Source: Pseudodesulfovibrio sp. 5S69
GTDB taxonomy: Bacteria; Desulfobacterota; Desulfovibrionia; Desulfovibrionales; Desulfovibrionaceae
DNA: 64,000 bases
Direction: 5' to 3'
Assembly (NCBI RefSeq): GCF_037094465.1
Contig: NZ_CP146609.1
Coordinates: forward strand, 3,095,501 to 3,159,500
In this document: positions 45,307 to 57,849 of the stretch, in pieces
Numbering within the stretch: position 1 is the stretch's first letter
Layout of the letters: each line of letters opens with the position of its first letter
Notes under the pieces: generated by a model
What the model was told of the DNA's origin: nothing
Databases searched by the model: none
What the model saw: the letters and a program-made list of their open reading frames with translations, nothing else
Position numbers and translations under genes: made by a program

Positions 45307-46929
45307 ATGCCTCAGACTCTGACCCAGGCCTTTAGCAAAAACTTCCTCGGCAATGCGCCCAACTGGTACAAGATGGCCATCATGATCTTCCTGATCATCA
45401 ATCCCATCCTCATGCTCACGGCAGGGCCGTTCATCGCGGGCTGGGTCCTCATCGCCGAGTTCATCTTCACCCTGGCCATGGCGCTCAAATGCTACCCGCT
45501 GCCTGCGGGCGGCCTGCTGGCCATCGAAGCCGTGATCATGGGCATGACCTCGCCCCGGACCGTCTACCATGAGGCCCTGACCAACTTCCCGGTCATCCTG
45601 CTCCTGATCTTCATGGTCGCGGGCATCTACTTCATGAAGGACTTCCTGCAATACACCTTTACCCGCATCCTCACCCGGGTGCAGTCCAAGATCATCATCT
45701 CGCTGCTCTTCTGCTTCGCGGGCGCGTTCCTGTCCGCTTTTCTGGACGCCCTGACCGTCACCGCGGTGATCATCGCCGTGGCCTACGGCTTCTACAACGT
45801 GTACCACCGCTTCGCCTCGGGCAAGACGCCCACTTGCTCCCACGACCTGTGCGACGACGTCGCCATCAAGGAGCATGAGCGCGCCGACCTCAAGGAATTC
45901 CGGGGATTTCTGCGGAATCTGATGATGCACGGCGCAGTCGGCACCGCGCTGGGCGGCGTATGCACCCTGGTGGGCGAGCCCCAGAACCTGCTCATCGGCG
46001 AGGTCATGGGCTGGCACTTCGTGCCCTTCTTCCTCAACGTGGCCCACGTCTCCATGCCCGTCCTGGTCATAGGCCTGCTGACCTGCATGACCGTGGAGAA
46101 GTTCCACCTCTTCGGCTACGGCGCGAAGCTGCCGGGCAACATCCGCTCCCACCTGCTCGAAACCGCCATCGAGATGGAATCCAAGCGCGGCTACCAGGGC
46201 AAGGCCCAGCTCATCGTCCAGGCCCTGATCGGCGTCTGGCTCATCCTCGCCCTGGCCTTTCACCTGGCCGAGGTCGGCATCATCGGCCTGTCCGTCATCG
46301 TCTTCCTGACCGCTTTCAACGGCTTCATCGACGAACACCAGCTCGGACCGGCCTTCGAGGAGGCCCTGCCCTTCACCGCCCTGCTCGTCGTCTTCTTCTC
46401 CATCGTCGGCGTCATCCACGACCAGCACCTGTTCGCCCCGGTCATGCACCTCGTCCTCGGCCTTGAGGGCCAGGCCCAGCTCGCCGCCTACTACACGGCC
46501 AACGGGCTGCTCTCCATGATCTCGGACAACGTCTTCGTGGCCACGGTGTACATCTCCGAGACCAAGCTGCACTTCGTCCAGCTCCTGGCCGCCGTGCCCG
46601 GCGTGACCGACGCCGGCGCCCTGATGGACAAGCTGACCGACCCGCTCCTGGCGCGCACCGACGTCATCGCGTCCCTGCCCGCAGGCATCCAGGACCAGGT
46701 CTCCAAGATGATGACCCACTTCGACCACCTGGCCGTGGCCATCAACACCGGGACCAACATCCCGTCCGTGGCCACCCCCAATGGACAGGCGGCCTTCCTC
46801 TTCCTGCTGACCTCGGCGCTCGCCCCGGTCATCCGCCTGTCTTACGGCCGCATGGTCGTCCTGGCCCTGCCCTACACCATCACCATGTCCATCACCGGCC
46901 TGGCCGCCACCTACTTCTTCTCCTGGTAG
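45307..46929 (+). CDS. nhaB: NhaB-type Na+/H+ antiporter
   Basis: A 540-aa membrane protein (E. coli NhaB: 513 aa). It shows [58 protein letters not shown] (with the family's Asp), [20 protein letters not shown] and [14 protein letters not shown]. It exports Na+ in exchange for protons, and so would recycle sodium taken up by the SLC13 symporter upstream. It is the last gene of the CBS-SLC13-transferase-NhaB set and is followed by a strong terminator. Confidence 0.93.
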   Translation: MPQTLTQAFSKNFLGNAPNWYKMAIMIFLIINPILMLTAGPFIAGWVLIAEFIFTLAMALKCYPLPAGGLLAIEAVIMGMTSPRTVYHEALTNFPVILLLIFMVAGIYFMKDFLQYTFTRILTRVQSKIIISLLFCFAGAFLSAFLDALTVTAVIIAVAYGFYNVYHRFASGKTPTCSHDLCDDVAIKEHERADLKEFRGFLRNLMMHGAVGTALGGVCTLVGEPQNLLIGEVMGWHFVPFFLNVAHVSMPVLVIGLLTCMTVEKFHLFGYGAKLPGNIRSHLLETAIEMESKRGYQGKAQLIVQALIGVWLILALAFHLAEVGIIGLSVIVFLTAFNGFIDEHQLGPAFEEALPFTALLVVFFSIVGVIHDQHLFAPVMHLVLGLEGQAQLAAYYTANGLLSMISDNVFVATVYISETKLHFVQLLAAVPGVTDAGALMDKLTDPLLARTDVIASLPAGIQDQVSKMMTHFDHLAVAINTGTNIPSVATPNGQAAFLFLLTSALAPVIRLSYGRMVVLALPYTITMSITGLAATYFFSW

Positions 46930-46954
46930 CCACCGGCCCTACGACAAGCAGACA

Positions 46955-46986
46955 GGGCCCCGCGCTTCGGCGCGGGGCCCTTTTTT
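46955..46986 (+). terminator. Terminator of the nhaB cluster
   Basis: GGGCCCCGCGC/GCGCGGGGCCC-type stem with TTCG loop, then TTTTTT. Confidence 0.9.
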
Positions 46987-47205
46987 GCGCGACCCCCATC
47001 CCGATATTGCGCAAAGGGAAGAGGACATGCCCCCGATCGCGCAACGATTCGATCAAAGGATAACCGCAGGAATCCGCGGACGGATTTGACACGACCGGTG
47101 GAGGTCTGTTCGGATAGGCCTTCACGCCCCGAAGGGATTCGGCCCACCGGCGGGCCGCCCTCCGCCAACCCGCTGCGCGCCCGCAGCCCGAAACAAGGAG
47201 AAGGC

Positions 47206-47925
47206 ATGCCCCACATGTTCGCCAACCGGCCGAGGCTGTACAATCCCCTCCGAGACAGCGAAGACGCCGAGGCACAATTCAGGTGGGCGACCGTCAACGC
47301 CGTGTTGTACAAGGCGGGCGGGCTGGTCTTCATCCTCGGCAGCGTCCTGTTCTTTCCGAGCCTGCAACGGTACTCGGACATCGGGGCCTGGACGTTCCTG
47401 GCCGGCTCGCTGCTCTATCTGGTGGTCACGGCCCATGACTACTTCGAGGTCCGGCGCAACTGGCGGCGCAAGGACGAGCACACGCCCTACGACGTGCTGG
47501 AGCGCGTGGCCGCGTCAGGCTATCTCCTGGGGACGCTGCTGTTCACGGTCGGCAGCGTCCTCTTTCTCAACACCGTGGACCGAACCGCCGCCGGGGCCTG
47601 GTGCTTCATCCTCGGCAGCCTGCTGTTCGTCGTGGGGTCCGGGATCAACATCCTGCAGATACTGCGCTCCGACAACATCGTCACCATGCAGCTCATGAAC
47701 CTGACCGCGGTAAGCTTCGTGGTGGGATCGGTCCTGTTCATGGTGGCCTCGATCCCCTACCTGTGGGACTTCCAGGCCCAGGCGGACCGAGTCCACATGT
47801 TCCGCTTCCTGGCCTGGCAATATCTGGCCGGGAGCGTCCTGTTCTTCATGGGCGGCGTGTTCGACTACCGGCGCGCCTGCGTTCTGGTGCGGGAGACGTT
47901 GGAGGCGATCGACGAGGAAGACTAG
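47206..47925 (+). CDS. YrhK-like membrane protein
   Basis: A 239-aa protein with six hydrophobic segments in three pairs. The unit GGLVFILGSVLFFP ... AWTFLAGSLLYLV recurs as GTLLFTVGSVLFLN ... WCFILGSLLFVVGSGIN and VGSVLFMVASIPYL ... LAGSVLFFMGGVFDYRRA. This fits the YrhK domain, here repeated three times. AAGGAG lies 5 nt before the ATG. Function unknown. It stands alone between two terminators. Confidence 0.8.
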   Translation: MPHMFANRPRLYNPLRDSEDAEAQFRWATVNAVLYKAGGLVFILGSVLFFPSLQRYSDIGAWTFLAGSLLYLVVTAHDYFEVRRNWRRKDEHTPYDVLERVAASGYLLGTLLFTVGSVLFLNTVDRTAAGAWCFILGSLLFVVGSGINILQILRSDNIVTMQLMNLTAVSFVVGSVLFMVASIPYLWDFQAQADRVHMFRFLAWQYLAGSVLFFMGGVFDYRRACVLVRETLEAIDEED

Positions 47926-48000
47926 GCGGGACGAAGGAAACCACCGGCCGGGAACGCCGAAGACCCGCCCGCGGAGTAGGTCCGAGCGCGCGCAAAAAAA

Positions 48001-48032
48001 GGCGCACCCGCCATGCTGGTGGCGAGTGCGCC
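48001..48032 (-). terminator. Terminator of the Zn-ribbon-like hypothetical gene
   Basis: GGCGCAC/GTGCGCC outer stem with an inner stem. On the minus strand it is followed by a run of seven T. Confidence 0.75.
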
Positions 48033-48097
48033 GGAGAGTCCGTTTTTTCGGACACGGTGGCCGCCCGGGCTGTCACGGCCCGGTCCGACCGGAATTG

Positions 48098-48466
48098 CTA
48101 GTCGTCCAGTTTGGGCGAGCTGTCCAGATGTTCCTTGCACAGCCAGACAATGGACTGGCTGTCGGTATCGAAGTGGGGGCTGACGCCGTGCGTGGCGCCG
48201 CAGACCGCGCACCTGTACTCGTTCTCGCACTTCGGATAGCACTCGATGGAGTTGAGCATCTGGTTGAAACGGCTGATGATCGGGAACATGGGATGGTCCG
48301 CATGCCGCTTTCGATCCTTGCTGTTCAGCTTGCCGTTGTCGTTTACCTTGACGGTAATCATACGGGAGCGGTTGATGAGCCCTTCCTTCTTGTTCATAAC
48401 CACTTTGGTCGGCTCTTCCCAGCGGCAAATGATCCGCTTCCGCTCCTGATCAAAACGCATGGACAT
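48098..48466 (-). CDS. Hypothetical protein with Cys motifs
   Basis: A 122-aa cytoplasmic protein, no family recognised. It is basic in the first half (RKRIICRWEEPTKVVMNKKE) and carries CYPKCENEYRCAVCGATHGV, two CxxC pairs that could bind zinc, then a last Cys in IVWLCKEHLD, a pattern seen in small Zn-ribbon proteins. The start at 48466 has AAGGAGG 5 nt upstream and is preferred over 48523. It ends at its own terminator. Confidence 0.75.
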   Translation of the reverse strand: MSMRFDQERKRIICRWEEPTKVVMNKKEGLINRSRMITVKVNDNGKLNSKDRKRHADHPMFPIISRFNQMLNSIECYPKCENEYRCAVCGATHGVSPHFDTDSQSIVWLCKEHLDSSPKLDD

Positions 48467-48566
48467 GGCATCCTCCTTGGCGCGGCCGTCCTTCCCTCTC
48501 AAGCCGCGTGGGTTCGGATTCACCCCTTGTGCATCGGCCCGGCGGAATCGCCGCGGCCGAGCCTTC

Positions 48567-48869
48567 TCAAATTACGTAGTCTACTGCCTTGCGGCCGGAG
48601 GCCACCTTCTTCACGAAGGCGACGCAGGCCTGATGCTCGGGGTGATCCTGATAGTGGTTCAGGGCATCCACATCGTCGTGCTCCGAACACAGAATCACGT
48701 GGCACTCGGGGTCGGCGGCCACGATGTCCGCGCTGACCTCGATATGCCTGAGGCCCTCGATACGCCCGGCGAGCGCCTCCAAAATTTCCTTCATCTTCGC
48801 GCCGTTTTCTGCTGCCGTCTGGCCTTCGGCTTCATCCTTCAACGTCCACATGACGATATGTCTGACCAC
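48567..48869 (-). CDS. Dabb (stress-responsive A/B barrel) protein
   Basis: A 100-aa protein: MVRHIVMWTLKDEAEGQTAA, ILEALAGRIEGLRHIEVSAD, and LNHYQDHPEHQACVAFVKKV, then DYVI at the end. This is the dimeric alpha+beta barrel (Dabb) signature, including the H-x-x-H region. Functions in the family vary (small-molecule binding, ring cleavage); no partner is adjacent. About 100 nt separate it from the hypothetical gene. Confidence 0.88.
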   Translation of the reverse strand: MVRHIVMWTLKDEAEGQTAAENGAKMKEILEALAGRIEGLRHIEVSADIVAADPECHVILCSEHDDVDALNHYQDHPEHQACVAFVKKVASGRKAVDYVI

Positions 48870-49144
48870 TTGAACTCTCCTTGAAATGTAACAATTCAGA
48901 CAGTATAGACAAAACGGCGTACGATAGACACTTGTTTACACAAATCAGAATAAACACTGTTTACCATTTTGTCACCCCAATTCTCGGAAATATATCATTC
49001 CCTTGACCATATTCCCGGGAGATGGTGAGGCTCCCGGAATGCGCCGCCTTGACATTGCAACGCAAAGGCCCAACCTTTGCATGCATCTTGGCAACGCCAT
49101 TTGCCAGACTTTCATATGCACAAGAAATGCCAAAAAGAGCCACC

Positions 49145-51799
49145 ATGCGTAAAATACTCTACTTGACCCTGCTGCTTTCCTGCCTCTGCATCCTGCCCGC
49201 CAGGCCGGTGCTCGGCGCGGTCGAGAAACCCAAGAAAAGCGTCCTGTGCCTGAACTCCTACCACGACGGCTACCAGTGGTCCGACGCCATCATGCGCGGC
49301 ATCCGCTCCATCCTGGAAAACAGCCACTACAAGATCGACCTCCAGATCGAATACATGGACGCGAAGCGGTACAACTACGAAGACGTGACCCGCATGCTCC
49401 TGCGGTTGTACAAGGAAAAGTTCAAGAACGAGAAGTTCGACCTGATCATGACCTCGGACAACGACGCCTACTCGTTCGCCACCCAGTACCGGGACATCCT
49501 CTTTCCCGGCGTCCCCCTGGTGTATTGCGGCGTAAACTTCCTGAATACCGACGACACGGACTCGGACAACGCCACGGGCGTCATCGAGAGCTTCGACCTG
49601 TCCAAGACCCTGGACGTGGCCCTGCGCCTGCATCCTGACAAGCGGCACATCACCGTGGTCGGTGACTCCTCCACGGCCGGGGCGGCCATCAAGCGCCAGG
49701 TCCAGAGCCAGCTCGCGCGCTACAAGGTCCCCCTGGTCGCCGAATACTGGACCGACATGTCGCTCAAGAACGTCCTCGACCGGGTGGCCCACCTGCCGTC
49801 GGACACCTTCCTCTTCTTCATCCCCTACTACCAGGTCATCGACGGCCGTTTCCTGACCGCCGAGGAGGCCATGCAGGCCATCTACACCCGGTCCCCGGTG
49901 CCCATCTACACAGCCTGGGAGTTCCTGGCGGGCAGCGGCGCGGTGGGCGGCAACATGCTTTCCGGCTACCTGCACGGCCAGCGGGCCGCCGAGATCGCCC
50001 TGGAGATCCTGGACGGCAAGAGTGCGGACGACATCCCCGTGTACCGCGAGACCACCGGGCACTACATCTTCGATTACAAGGTCATGCAGCGGCTCCACCT
50101 GGATATGGCCCTGCTGCCCAAGGACAGCCACATCATCAACGCGCCCAAGGCGTTTTACGAGCTCTCCAAGGAACTGTTCTGGACCATCATGGTCAGCTTC
50201 GTCCTGCTGGTCCTGGTGCTCATCTTCCTGATCCTGACCATGCTGGAACGGCGCAAGGTGGAGCGCAAGATCAAGGATCAGCTCGCCTTTCAGGAAACCC
50301 TCATGGACACGGTCCCGCAACTGGTCTCCTGGAAGGACGCCGACGGACGCTATCTCGGCACCAACCGGGCGTTCTCGGAGTTCTTCGGCCTGGAGCACGG
50401 GCCGGGCATCGTCAACCGGACCACGTACGACGTCATCGCGGACCTGGACTACGCCTCCTGGGCCTCGGGTGCCGACCGGTCCGTGATCAACAAGGGCCAG
50501 GCCTTCCGCAAGGAGCGCCGCAAACTGGCCGACGCCGAGGGCAATCCGGCCTGGATCGAGGTCACCAAGGTGCCCATCAACGACCGCTCCGGCCAGATCG
50601 TGGGCGTGCTCTCCATGGCCGACAACATCACCACCGAGCTGAACCTGGAAAAGCAGTTGCTGCAATCCCAGAAGATGGAGGCCATCGGCACACTGGCCGG
50701 CGGCATCGCCCATGATTTCAACAACATCCTGACCAGCATCATCAACTCCACCGAGCTGGCCGTGGGCGACCTGGACCCGGAATCCATGACCACCAGAGAT
50801 CTGGAGCGGGTCCTCAAGGCCGCCCGGCGCGGCGGCCGGGTGGTCAAGCAGATCCTGGCCTTCAGCCGCCCCTCCACCGAAGGGTTCCGGCCCACGGACG
50901 TGGGCGCGGTCATCGCCGAGGCCATCGGGCTCCTGGAATCCTCCATGCCCCGCAAGATCGAGGTCCGCTCGCTCATCAAGGAGAACCTGTCCTGCGTGCA
51001 CGCGGACCCGACCCAGATTCACCAGGTGGTCATGAACCTGTGCACCAACGCCTTCCACGCCCTGCGCCGCACGGGCGGAACCATCGAGGTCCGCCTGGAC
51101 CAGGCCGAGGTGTCGAACGAGGACGCCGAGATCCTCGGGCTGCATCCGGGCGAATACGTCCGGCTGGCGGTGGAGGACAACGGGCCGGGCATCCCTCAGG
51201 ACATCGTGGACAAGATATTCGACCCGTTCTTCACCACCAAGGACAAAACCGAGGGCACCGGGCTCGGGCTGGCGGTCGTCCACGGCATCGTCCGCAGTCA
51301 CAAGGGCGGCCTGCGGGTGGACCCGCGCGAAGGCGGCGGCACGACCTTCTCCATCTACCTGCCCAAGGGCGACGAGGACCTGTGCGGCGACGTGGACCTC
51401 TCCGGGGTGCCGCACAATCTCGGGGCACACATCCTCTTCGTCGAAGACGACAGCGACCAGCTCCAGACCACGCCGCGCCTGCTCGAAACCATGGGGTATG
51501 TCGTGGAGGGCCAGGAGAGCCCGCTTGCGGCACTGCGCCGGGTCAACGACATGCCCGGCGAATTCGACCTGGTCATCACCGACTACGACATGCCCGGCAT
51601 GAGCGGGACCCAACTGGCCAGGCGGCTTGCGGTCATCGATCGCGAGCTGCCCGTGATCCTCATTTCCGGACGCGAGGACGCGGTCTCCGCAGCCGCGGAC
51701 TTGCCGAACATCCGTCTCGTGGTTATCAAACCCTATGACAAGCAGGATTTGTCCCGAGCCATCAACACGGTGTTGAGCAACCAAAAACAAGGGGAGTGA
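49145..51799 (+). CDS. Hybrid sensor histidine kinase with periplasmic ABC-type binding domain (LurS-like)
   Basis: An 884-aa kinase. Signal peptide (ILYLTLLLSCLCILPARPVL), then an ABC_sub_bind domain (about 35-330: KKSVLCLNSYHDGYQWSDAI, FPGVPLVYCGVNFL), a TM (FWTIMVSFVLLVLVLIFLIL), PAS (about 375-490), HisKA with LAGGIAHDFNNILTSIINST (His site), HATPase (VMNLCTNAFHAL, EDNGPGIPQD, TGLGLAVVHGIV) and a C-terminal receiver (ILFVEDDSDQ, VITDYDMPGMSG, KPYDKQD). It ends 1 nt before the sigma-54 response regulator gene. In D. vulgaris the equivalent pair (LurSR, DVU3022-3023) controls lactate use, and the same gene order with PFOR holds here. Confidence 0.93.
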   Translation: MRKILYLTLLLSCLCILPARPVLGAVEKPKKSVLCLNSYHDGYQWSDAIMRGIRSILENSHYKIDLQIEYMDAKRYNYEDVTRMLLRLYKEKFKNEKFDLIMTSDNDAYSFATQYRDILFPGVPLVYCGVNFLNTDDTDSDNATGVIESFDLSKTLDVALRLHPDKRHITVVGDSSTAGAAIKRQVQSQLARYKVPLVAEYWTDMSLKNVLDRVAHLPSDTFLFFIPYYQVIDGRFLTAEEAMQAIYTRSPVPIYTAWEFLAGSGAVGGNMLSGYLHGQRAAEIALEILDGKSADDIPVYRETTGHYIFDYKVMQRLHLDMALLPKDSHIINAPKAFYELSKELFWTIMVSFVLLVLVLIFLILTMLERRKVERKIKDQLAFQETLMDTVPQLVSWKDADGRYLGTNRAFSEFFGLEHGPGIVNRTTYDVIADLDYASWASGADRSVINKGQAFRKERRKLADAEGNPAWIEVTKVPINDRSGQIVGVLSMADNITTELNLEKQLLQSQKMEAIGTLAGGIAHDFNNILTSIINSTELAVGDLDPESMTTRDLERVLKAARRGGRVVKQILAFSRPSTEGFRPTDVGAVIAEAIGLLESSMPRKIEVRSLIKENLSCVHADPTQIHQVVMNLCTNAFHALRRTGGTIEVRLDQAEVSNEDAEILGLHPGEYVRLAVEDNGPGIPQDIVDKIFDPFFTTKDKTEGTGLGLAVVHGIVRSHKGGLRVDPREGGGTTFSIYLPKGDEDLCGDVDLSGVPHNLGAHILFVEDDSDQLQTTPRLLETMGYVVEGQESPLAALRRVNDMPGEFDLVITDYDMPGMSGTQLARRLAVIDRELPVILISGREDAVSAAADLPNIRLVVIKPYDKQDLSRAINTVLSNQKQGE

Positions 51800-51800
51800 C

Positions 51801-53240
51801 GTGGCGGAGATACTGATCATAGATGACGACCTCGACGTCTGCGAGACCATGGAGAGCCTGATCACCAGGCTGACCCATGAGTGCACCTCCGCTCATACCC
51901 TGGACTCCGGGCTGCGGTTGATGCACAAGAGGGCCTTCGACGTGATCTTTCTGGACGTCCGGCTGCCCGACGGCAACGGGCTCGACATCCTGCCCGACAT
52001 CATGGCCCTCCCCGACCCGCCCGAGGTCATTATCCTGACCGGCAAGGGCGACCCGGACGGCGCGGAGTTGGCCATCCGCGGCGGGGTCTGGGACTACCTG
52101 CTCAAGCCGTCCAGCATTCGCGAAATCTCCCTGACCCTGGGCCGGGCGCTCAAGTATCACGAGGAGAAGCGCGGCCGGGACGGCGACCGCGGCCTGGAAC
52201 TGAACGGCGTGGTCGGCGACAGCCCGATCATCAAAGTCAGCTTCAACCTCCTGTCCCAGGCGGCCCGGTCCGAGACCAACGTGCTCATCACCGGCGAGAC
52301 CGGCACGGGCAAGGAGCTGTTCGCCTCCACCATCCACGCCAATTCCAAGCGCAAGTCCGGCAACTTCGTGGTCGTGGACTGCGCCGGGCTGACCGAATCC
52401 CTGCTGGAGTCCACCCTGTACGGCCACCGCAAGGGGGCCTTCACCGGGGCCCAGAGCGACCGCATCGGGCTGGTCAAGCTGGCCGACGGCGGAACCCTGT
52501 TCCTGGATGAGGTGGGCGAGATGCCGCTGTCCATGCAGAAGGCCTTTTTGCGCGTCCTGCAGGAACGGACCTTCCGGCCGGTGGGTGACACCCGCGAGCA
52601 GACCAGCGACTTCCGGCTGGTGGCCGCCACCAACCGGGACCTGGACGAAATGGTCGAAAAGGGAACATTCCGGTCGGACCTGCTGTATCGTCTCAAGACA
52701 ATGCACATCCACCTGCCGCCGCTCAGGGACCGCCCCGAGGACATCAAGGCCCTGTGCACCTACCGGGTCAGCCAACTCTGCCGTCAGTACGGCATGCCGA
52801 CCAAATCCTTCGGCTCGGACTTCAACCCGGCCCTGGAGAGCTACGACTGGCCCGGCAACGTGCGCGAGCTGTTCAACATCCTGGAACGGGCCGTGGTCAC
52901 CTCGGGCAACGAGAAAACCCTCTACGCCATGCACCTGCCGCGCGAACTGCGCATCCAGATCGCCAAGGCCCAGATCGAACGCATGACCAATGCGGCGCCC
53001 GAAGAGGAGCCCCCCGCGCCCTACGCGCAGCCTGTCCAAAAAATCGGACAGGACATCTTCGAGGACATCTTCGAGCAGGAGCTGCCCACCCTGCGGGACT
53101 TCAAGAGCACCGCCGAGAAGGTCTACCTGGGCGAACTCATCCGCCAGTGCGACGGCGACCTTCCCCACATTCTCGAGGTCTCCAAGCTCTCCCGTTCCCA
53201 CTTCTACGGCCTGCTCAAGAAGTACGGCCTGTCCCTCTAG
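51801..53240 (+). CDS. Sigma-54-dependent response regulator (LurR-like)
   Basis: A 479-aa NtrC-type regulator. Receiver (LIIDDDLDVCETMES, phospho-Asp in VIFLDVRLPDGNG, Lys in YLLKPSS), AAA+ domain with Walker A ITGETGTGKELFASTI, intact GAFTGA in HRKGAFTGAQSDRIG, Walker B GGTLFLDEVGEMPL and arginine finger RSDLLYRLKTMHIHLPPLRD, and a C-terminal Fis HTH (LEVSKLSRSHFYGLLKKYGL). GTG start with GGGGAG upstream. The kinase gene ends 1 nt earlier. It probably activates the PFOR-lactate operon from the -24/-12 promoter at about 54052. Confidence 0.95.
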   Translation: MAEILIIDDDLDVCETMESLITRLTHECTSAHTLDSGLRLMHKRAFDVIFLDVRLPDGNGLDILPDIMALPDPPEVIILTGKGDPDGAELAIRGGVWDYLLKPSSIREISLTLGRALKYHEEKRGRDGDRGLELNGVVGDSPIIKVSFNLLSQAARSETNVLITGETGTGKELFASTIHANSKRKSGNFVVVDCAGLTESLLESTLYGHRKGAFTGAQSDRIGLVKLADGGTLFLDEVGEMPLSMQKAFLRVLQERTFRPVGDTREQTSDFRLVAATNRDLDEMVEKGTFRSDLLYRLKTMHIHLPPLRDRPEDIKALCTYRVSQLCRQYGMPTKSFGSDFNPALESYDWPGNVRELFNILERAVVTSGNEKTLYAMHLPRELRIQIAKAQIERMTNAAPEEEPPAPYAQPVQKIGQDIFEDIFEQELPTLRDFKSTAEKVYLGELIRQCDGDLPHILEVSKLSRSHFYGLLKKYGLSL

Positions 53241-53248
53241 GAGCCCCC

Positions 53249-53812
53249 ATGGCCGACTTCGATTCCTATTGCGACTTCTGCGCCGTCCGCGACAAGGACG
53301 ACGTGGACCGCGTCTACCACGACACCCGGTACGGGTTTCCCATCACCGACGACACCGAGCTCTTCGCCCTGTTGGTCATGGAGATCAACCAGGCCGGGCT
53401 GAGCTGGCGGACGATCCTCAACAAGGAACAAAATTTCCGCAGCGCGTACGACGGGTTCGATATCCCCACCGTGGCCGCGTACGGCGAATCGGACCGCGCC
53501 CGGCTCCTGGACGACGCGGGGATCATCCGAAACCGCCTCAAGGTCAACGCCGCCATCCACAACGCGAACGCCATCCTCGACCTGCAACGGGAGCACGGCT
53601 CGTTCAAGAACTGGTTGGACGCCCACCATCCCCTGGACAAGGCGGACTGGGTCAAGCTTTTCAAAAAGCGCTTCAAATTCGTGGGCGGTGAAATCGTGGG
53701 CGAATTTCTCATGAGTTCCGGCTACCTGAAAGGAGCGCACGTGGAGTCCTGTCCGGTCCACGAAAAGATCCTCAAGGCCGGACCGGCCTGGGCCGGAGCC
53801 ACCGCACGGTGA
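53249..53812 (+). CDS. tag: DNA-3-methyladenine glycosylase I
   Basis: A 187-aa base-excision enzyme that removes 3-methyladenine. It shows CDFCAVRDKDDVDRVYHDTR, YGFPITDDTELFALLVMEIN, QAGLSWRTILNKEQNFR, DDAGIIRNRLKVNAAIHNAN and a late SGYLKGAHVESCPVH (His/Cys zinc ligands as in Tag). AGGAG precedes the ATG by 6 nt. It lies directly after the response regulator gene and before a strong terminator, so it is likely co-transcribed with lurSR without a clear functional link. Confidence 0.93.
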   Translation: MADFDSYCDFCAVRDKDDVDRVYHDTRYGFPITDDTELFALLVMEINQAGLSWRTILNKEQNFRSAYDGFDIPTVAAYGESDRARLLDDAGIIRNRLKVNAAIHNANAILDLQREHGSFKNWLDAHHPLDKADWVKLFKKRFKFVGGEIVGEFLMSSGYLKGAHVESCPVHEKILKAGPAWAGATAR

Positions 53813-53845
53813 CCCCTGAATAAGCCCGTATTCCGGCATATCCCG

Positions 53846-53877
53846 GCCTGTCCTTTTTTTTGGACAGGCACTTTTTT
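53846..53877 (+). terminator. Terminator after tag
   Basis: Perfect 8-bp stem GCCTGTCC/GGACAGGC with an eight-T loop, followed by ACTTTTTT. Confidence 0.85.
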
Positions 53878-53920
53878 GGCCCCATCCCGCCAGCCTCGGA
53901 CAAAAAGAGTCCATGGTCCG

Positions 53921-53936
53921 GGACATTATCATGTCC
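53921..53936. promoter_or_regulatory. GGACAT-N4-ATGTCC inverted repeat, possible LurR-binding site
   Basis: A perfect 6-bp inverted repeat lies about 115-130 bp upstream of the -24/-12 element and within the distance usual for enhancer sites of sigma-54 activators. A second pair, ATTGCCGGAAT (53974-53984) and CAATTCCGG (54021-54029), lies between them. Confidence 0.5.
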
Positions 53937-54051
53937 AGAACGTGCATTCCGTCCTATTTTTCAGACTGCCCGCATTGCCGGAATCGCTTCCCTTCGAGCG
54001 ACTATACCCATAACTAGTTGCAATTCCGGTTGATTTAAATTTTCACAAAGT

Positions 54052-54066
54052 TGGCACGGTTGTTGA
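54052..54066 (+). promoter_or_regulatory. Sigma-54-like -24/-12 promoter of the PFOR-lactate operon
   Basis: TGGCAC-GGTTG-TTGA matches the TGGCAC-N5-TTGC consensus except for the last base, 82 nt before the PFOR ATG. An adjacent sigma-54 activator gene makes this reading likely. Confidence 0.6.
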
Positions 54067-54135
54067 GTAAGCCCTGTGTCTTCAAATGAACGGGTCCGCT
54101 CGGCGGACGCCAATAATTCAGACGACCACCAATAG

Positions 54136-57738
<3,603 letters not shown>

Positions 57739-57749
57739 TAGTTAGAGGC

Positions 57750-57801
57750 ATGTGCGGGACGGGGTTGTTGCGGAGGCTTCTGCCTGACCCGTCCCGCACA
57801 T
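57750..57801 (+). other. Long stem-loop between PFOR and lctP
   Basis: Perfect 14-bp arms ATGTGCGGGACGGG/CCCGTCCCGCACAT enclose a 24-nt loop, with no T tract. It probably stabilises or processes the mRNA rather than stopping transcription. Confidence 0.7.
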
Positions 57802-57849
57802 CTGTTGAAACCGTGAGGGTCGCCCCTCACACCCATGGAGGTTTGTTTA

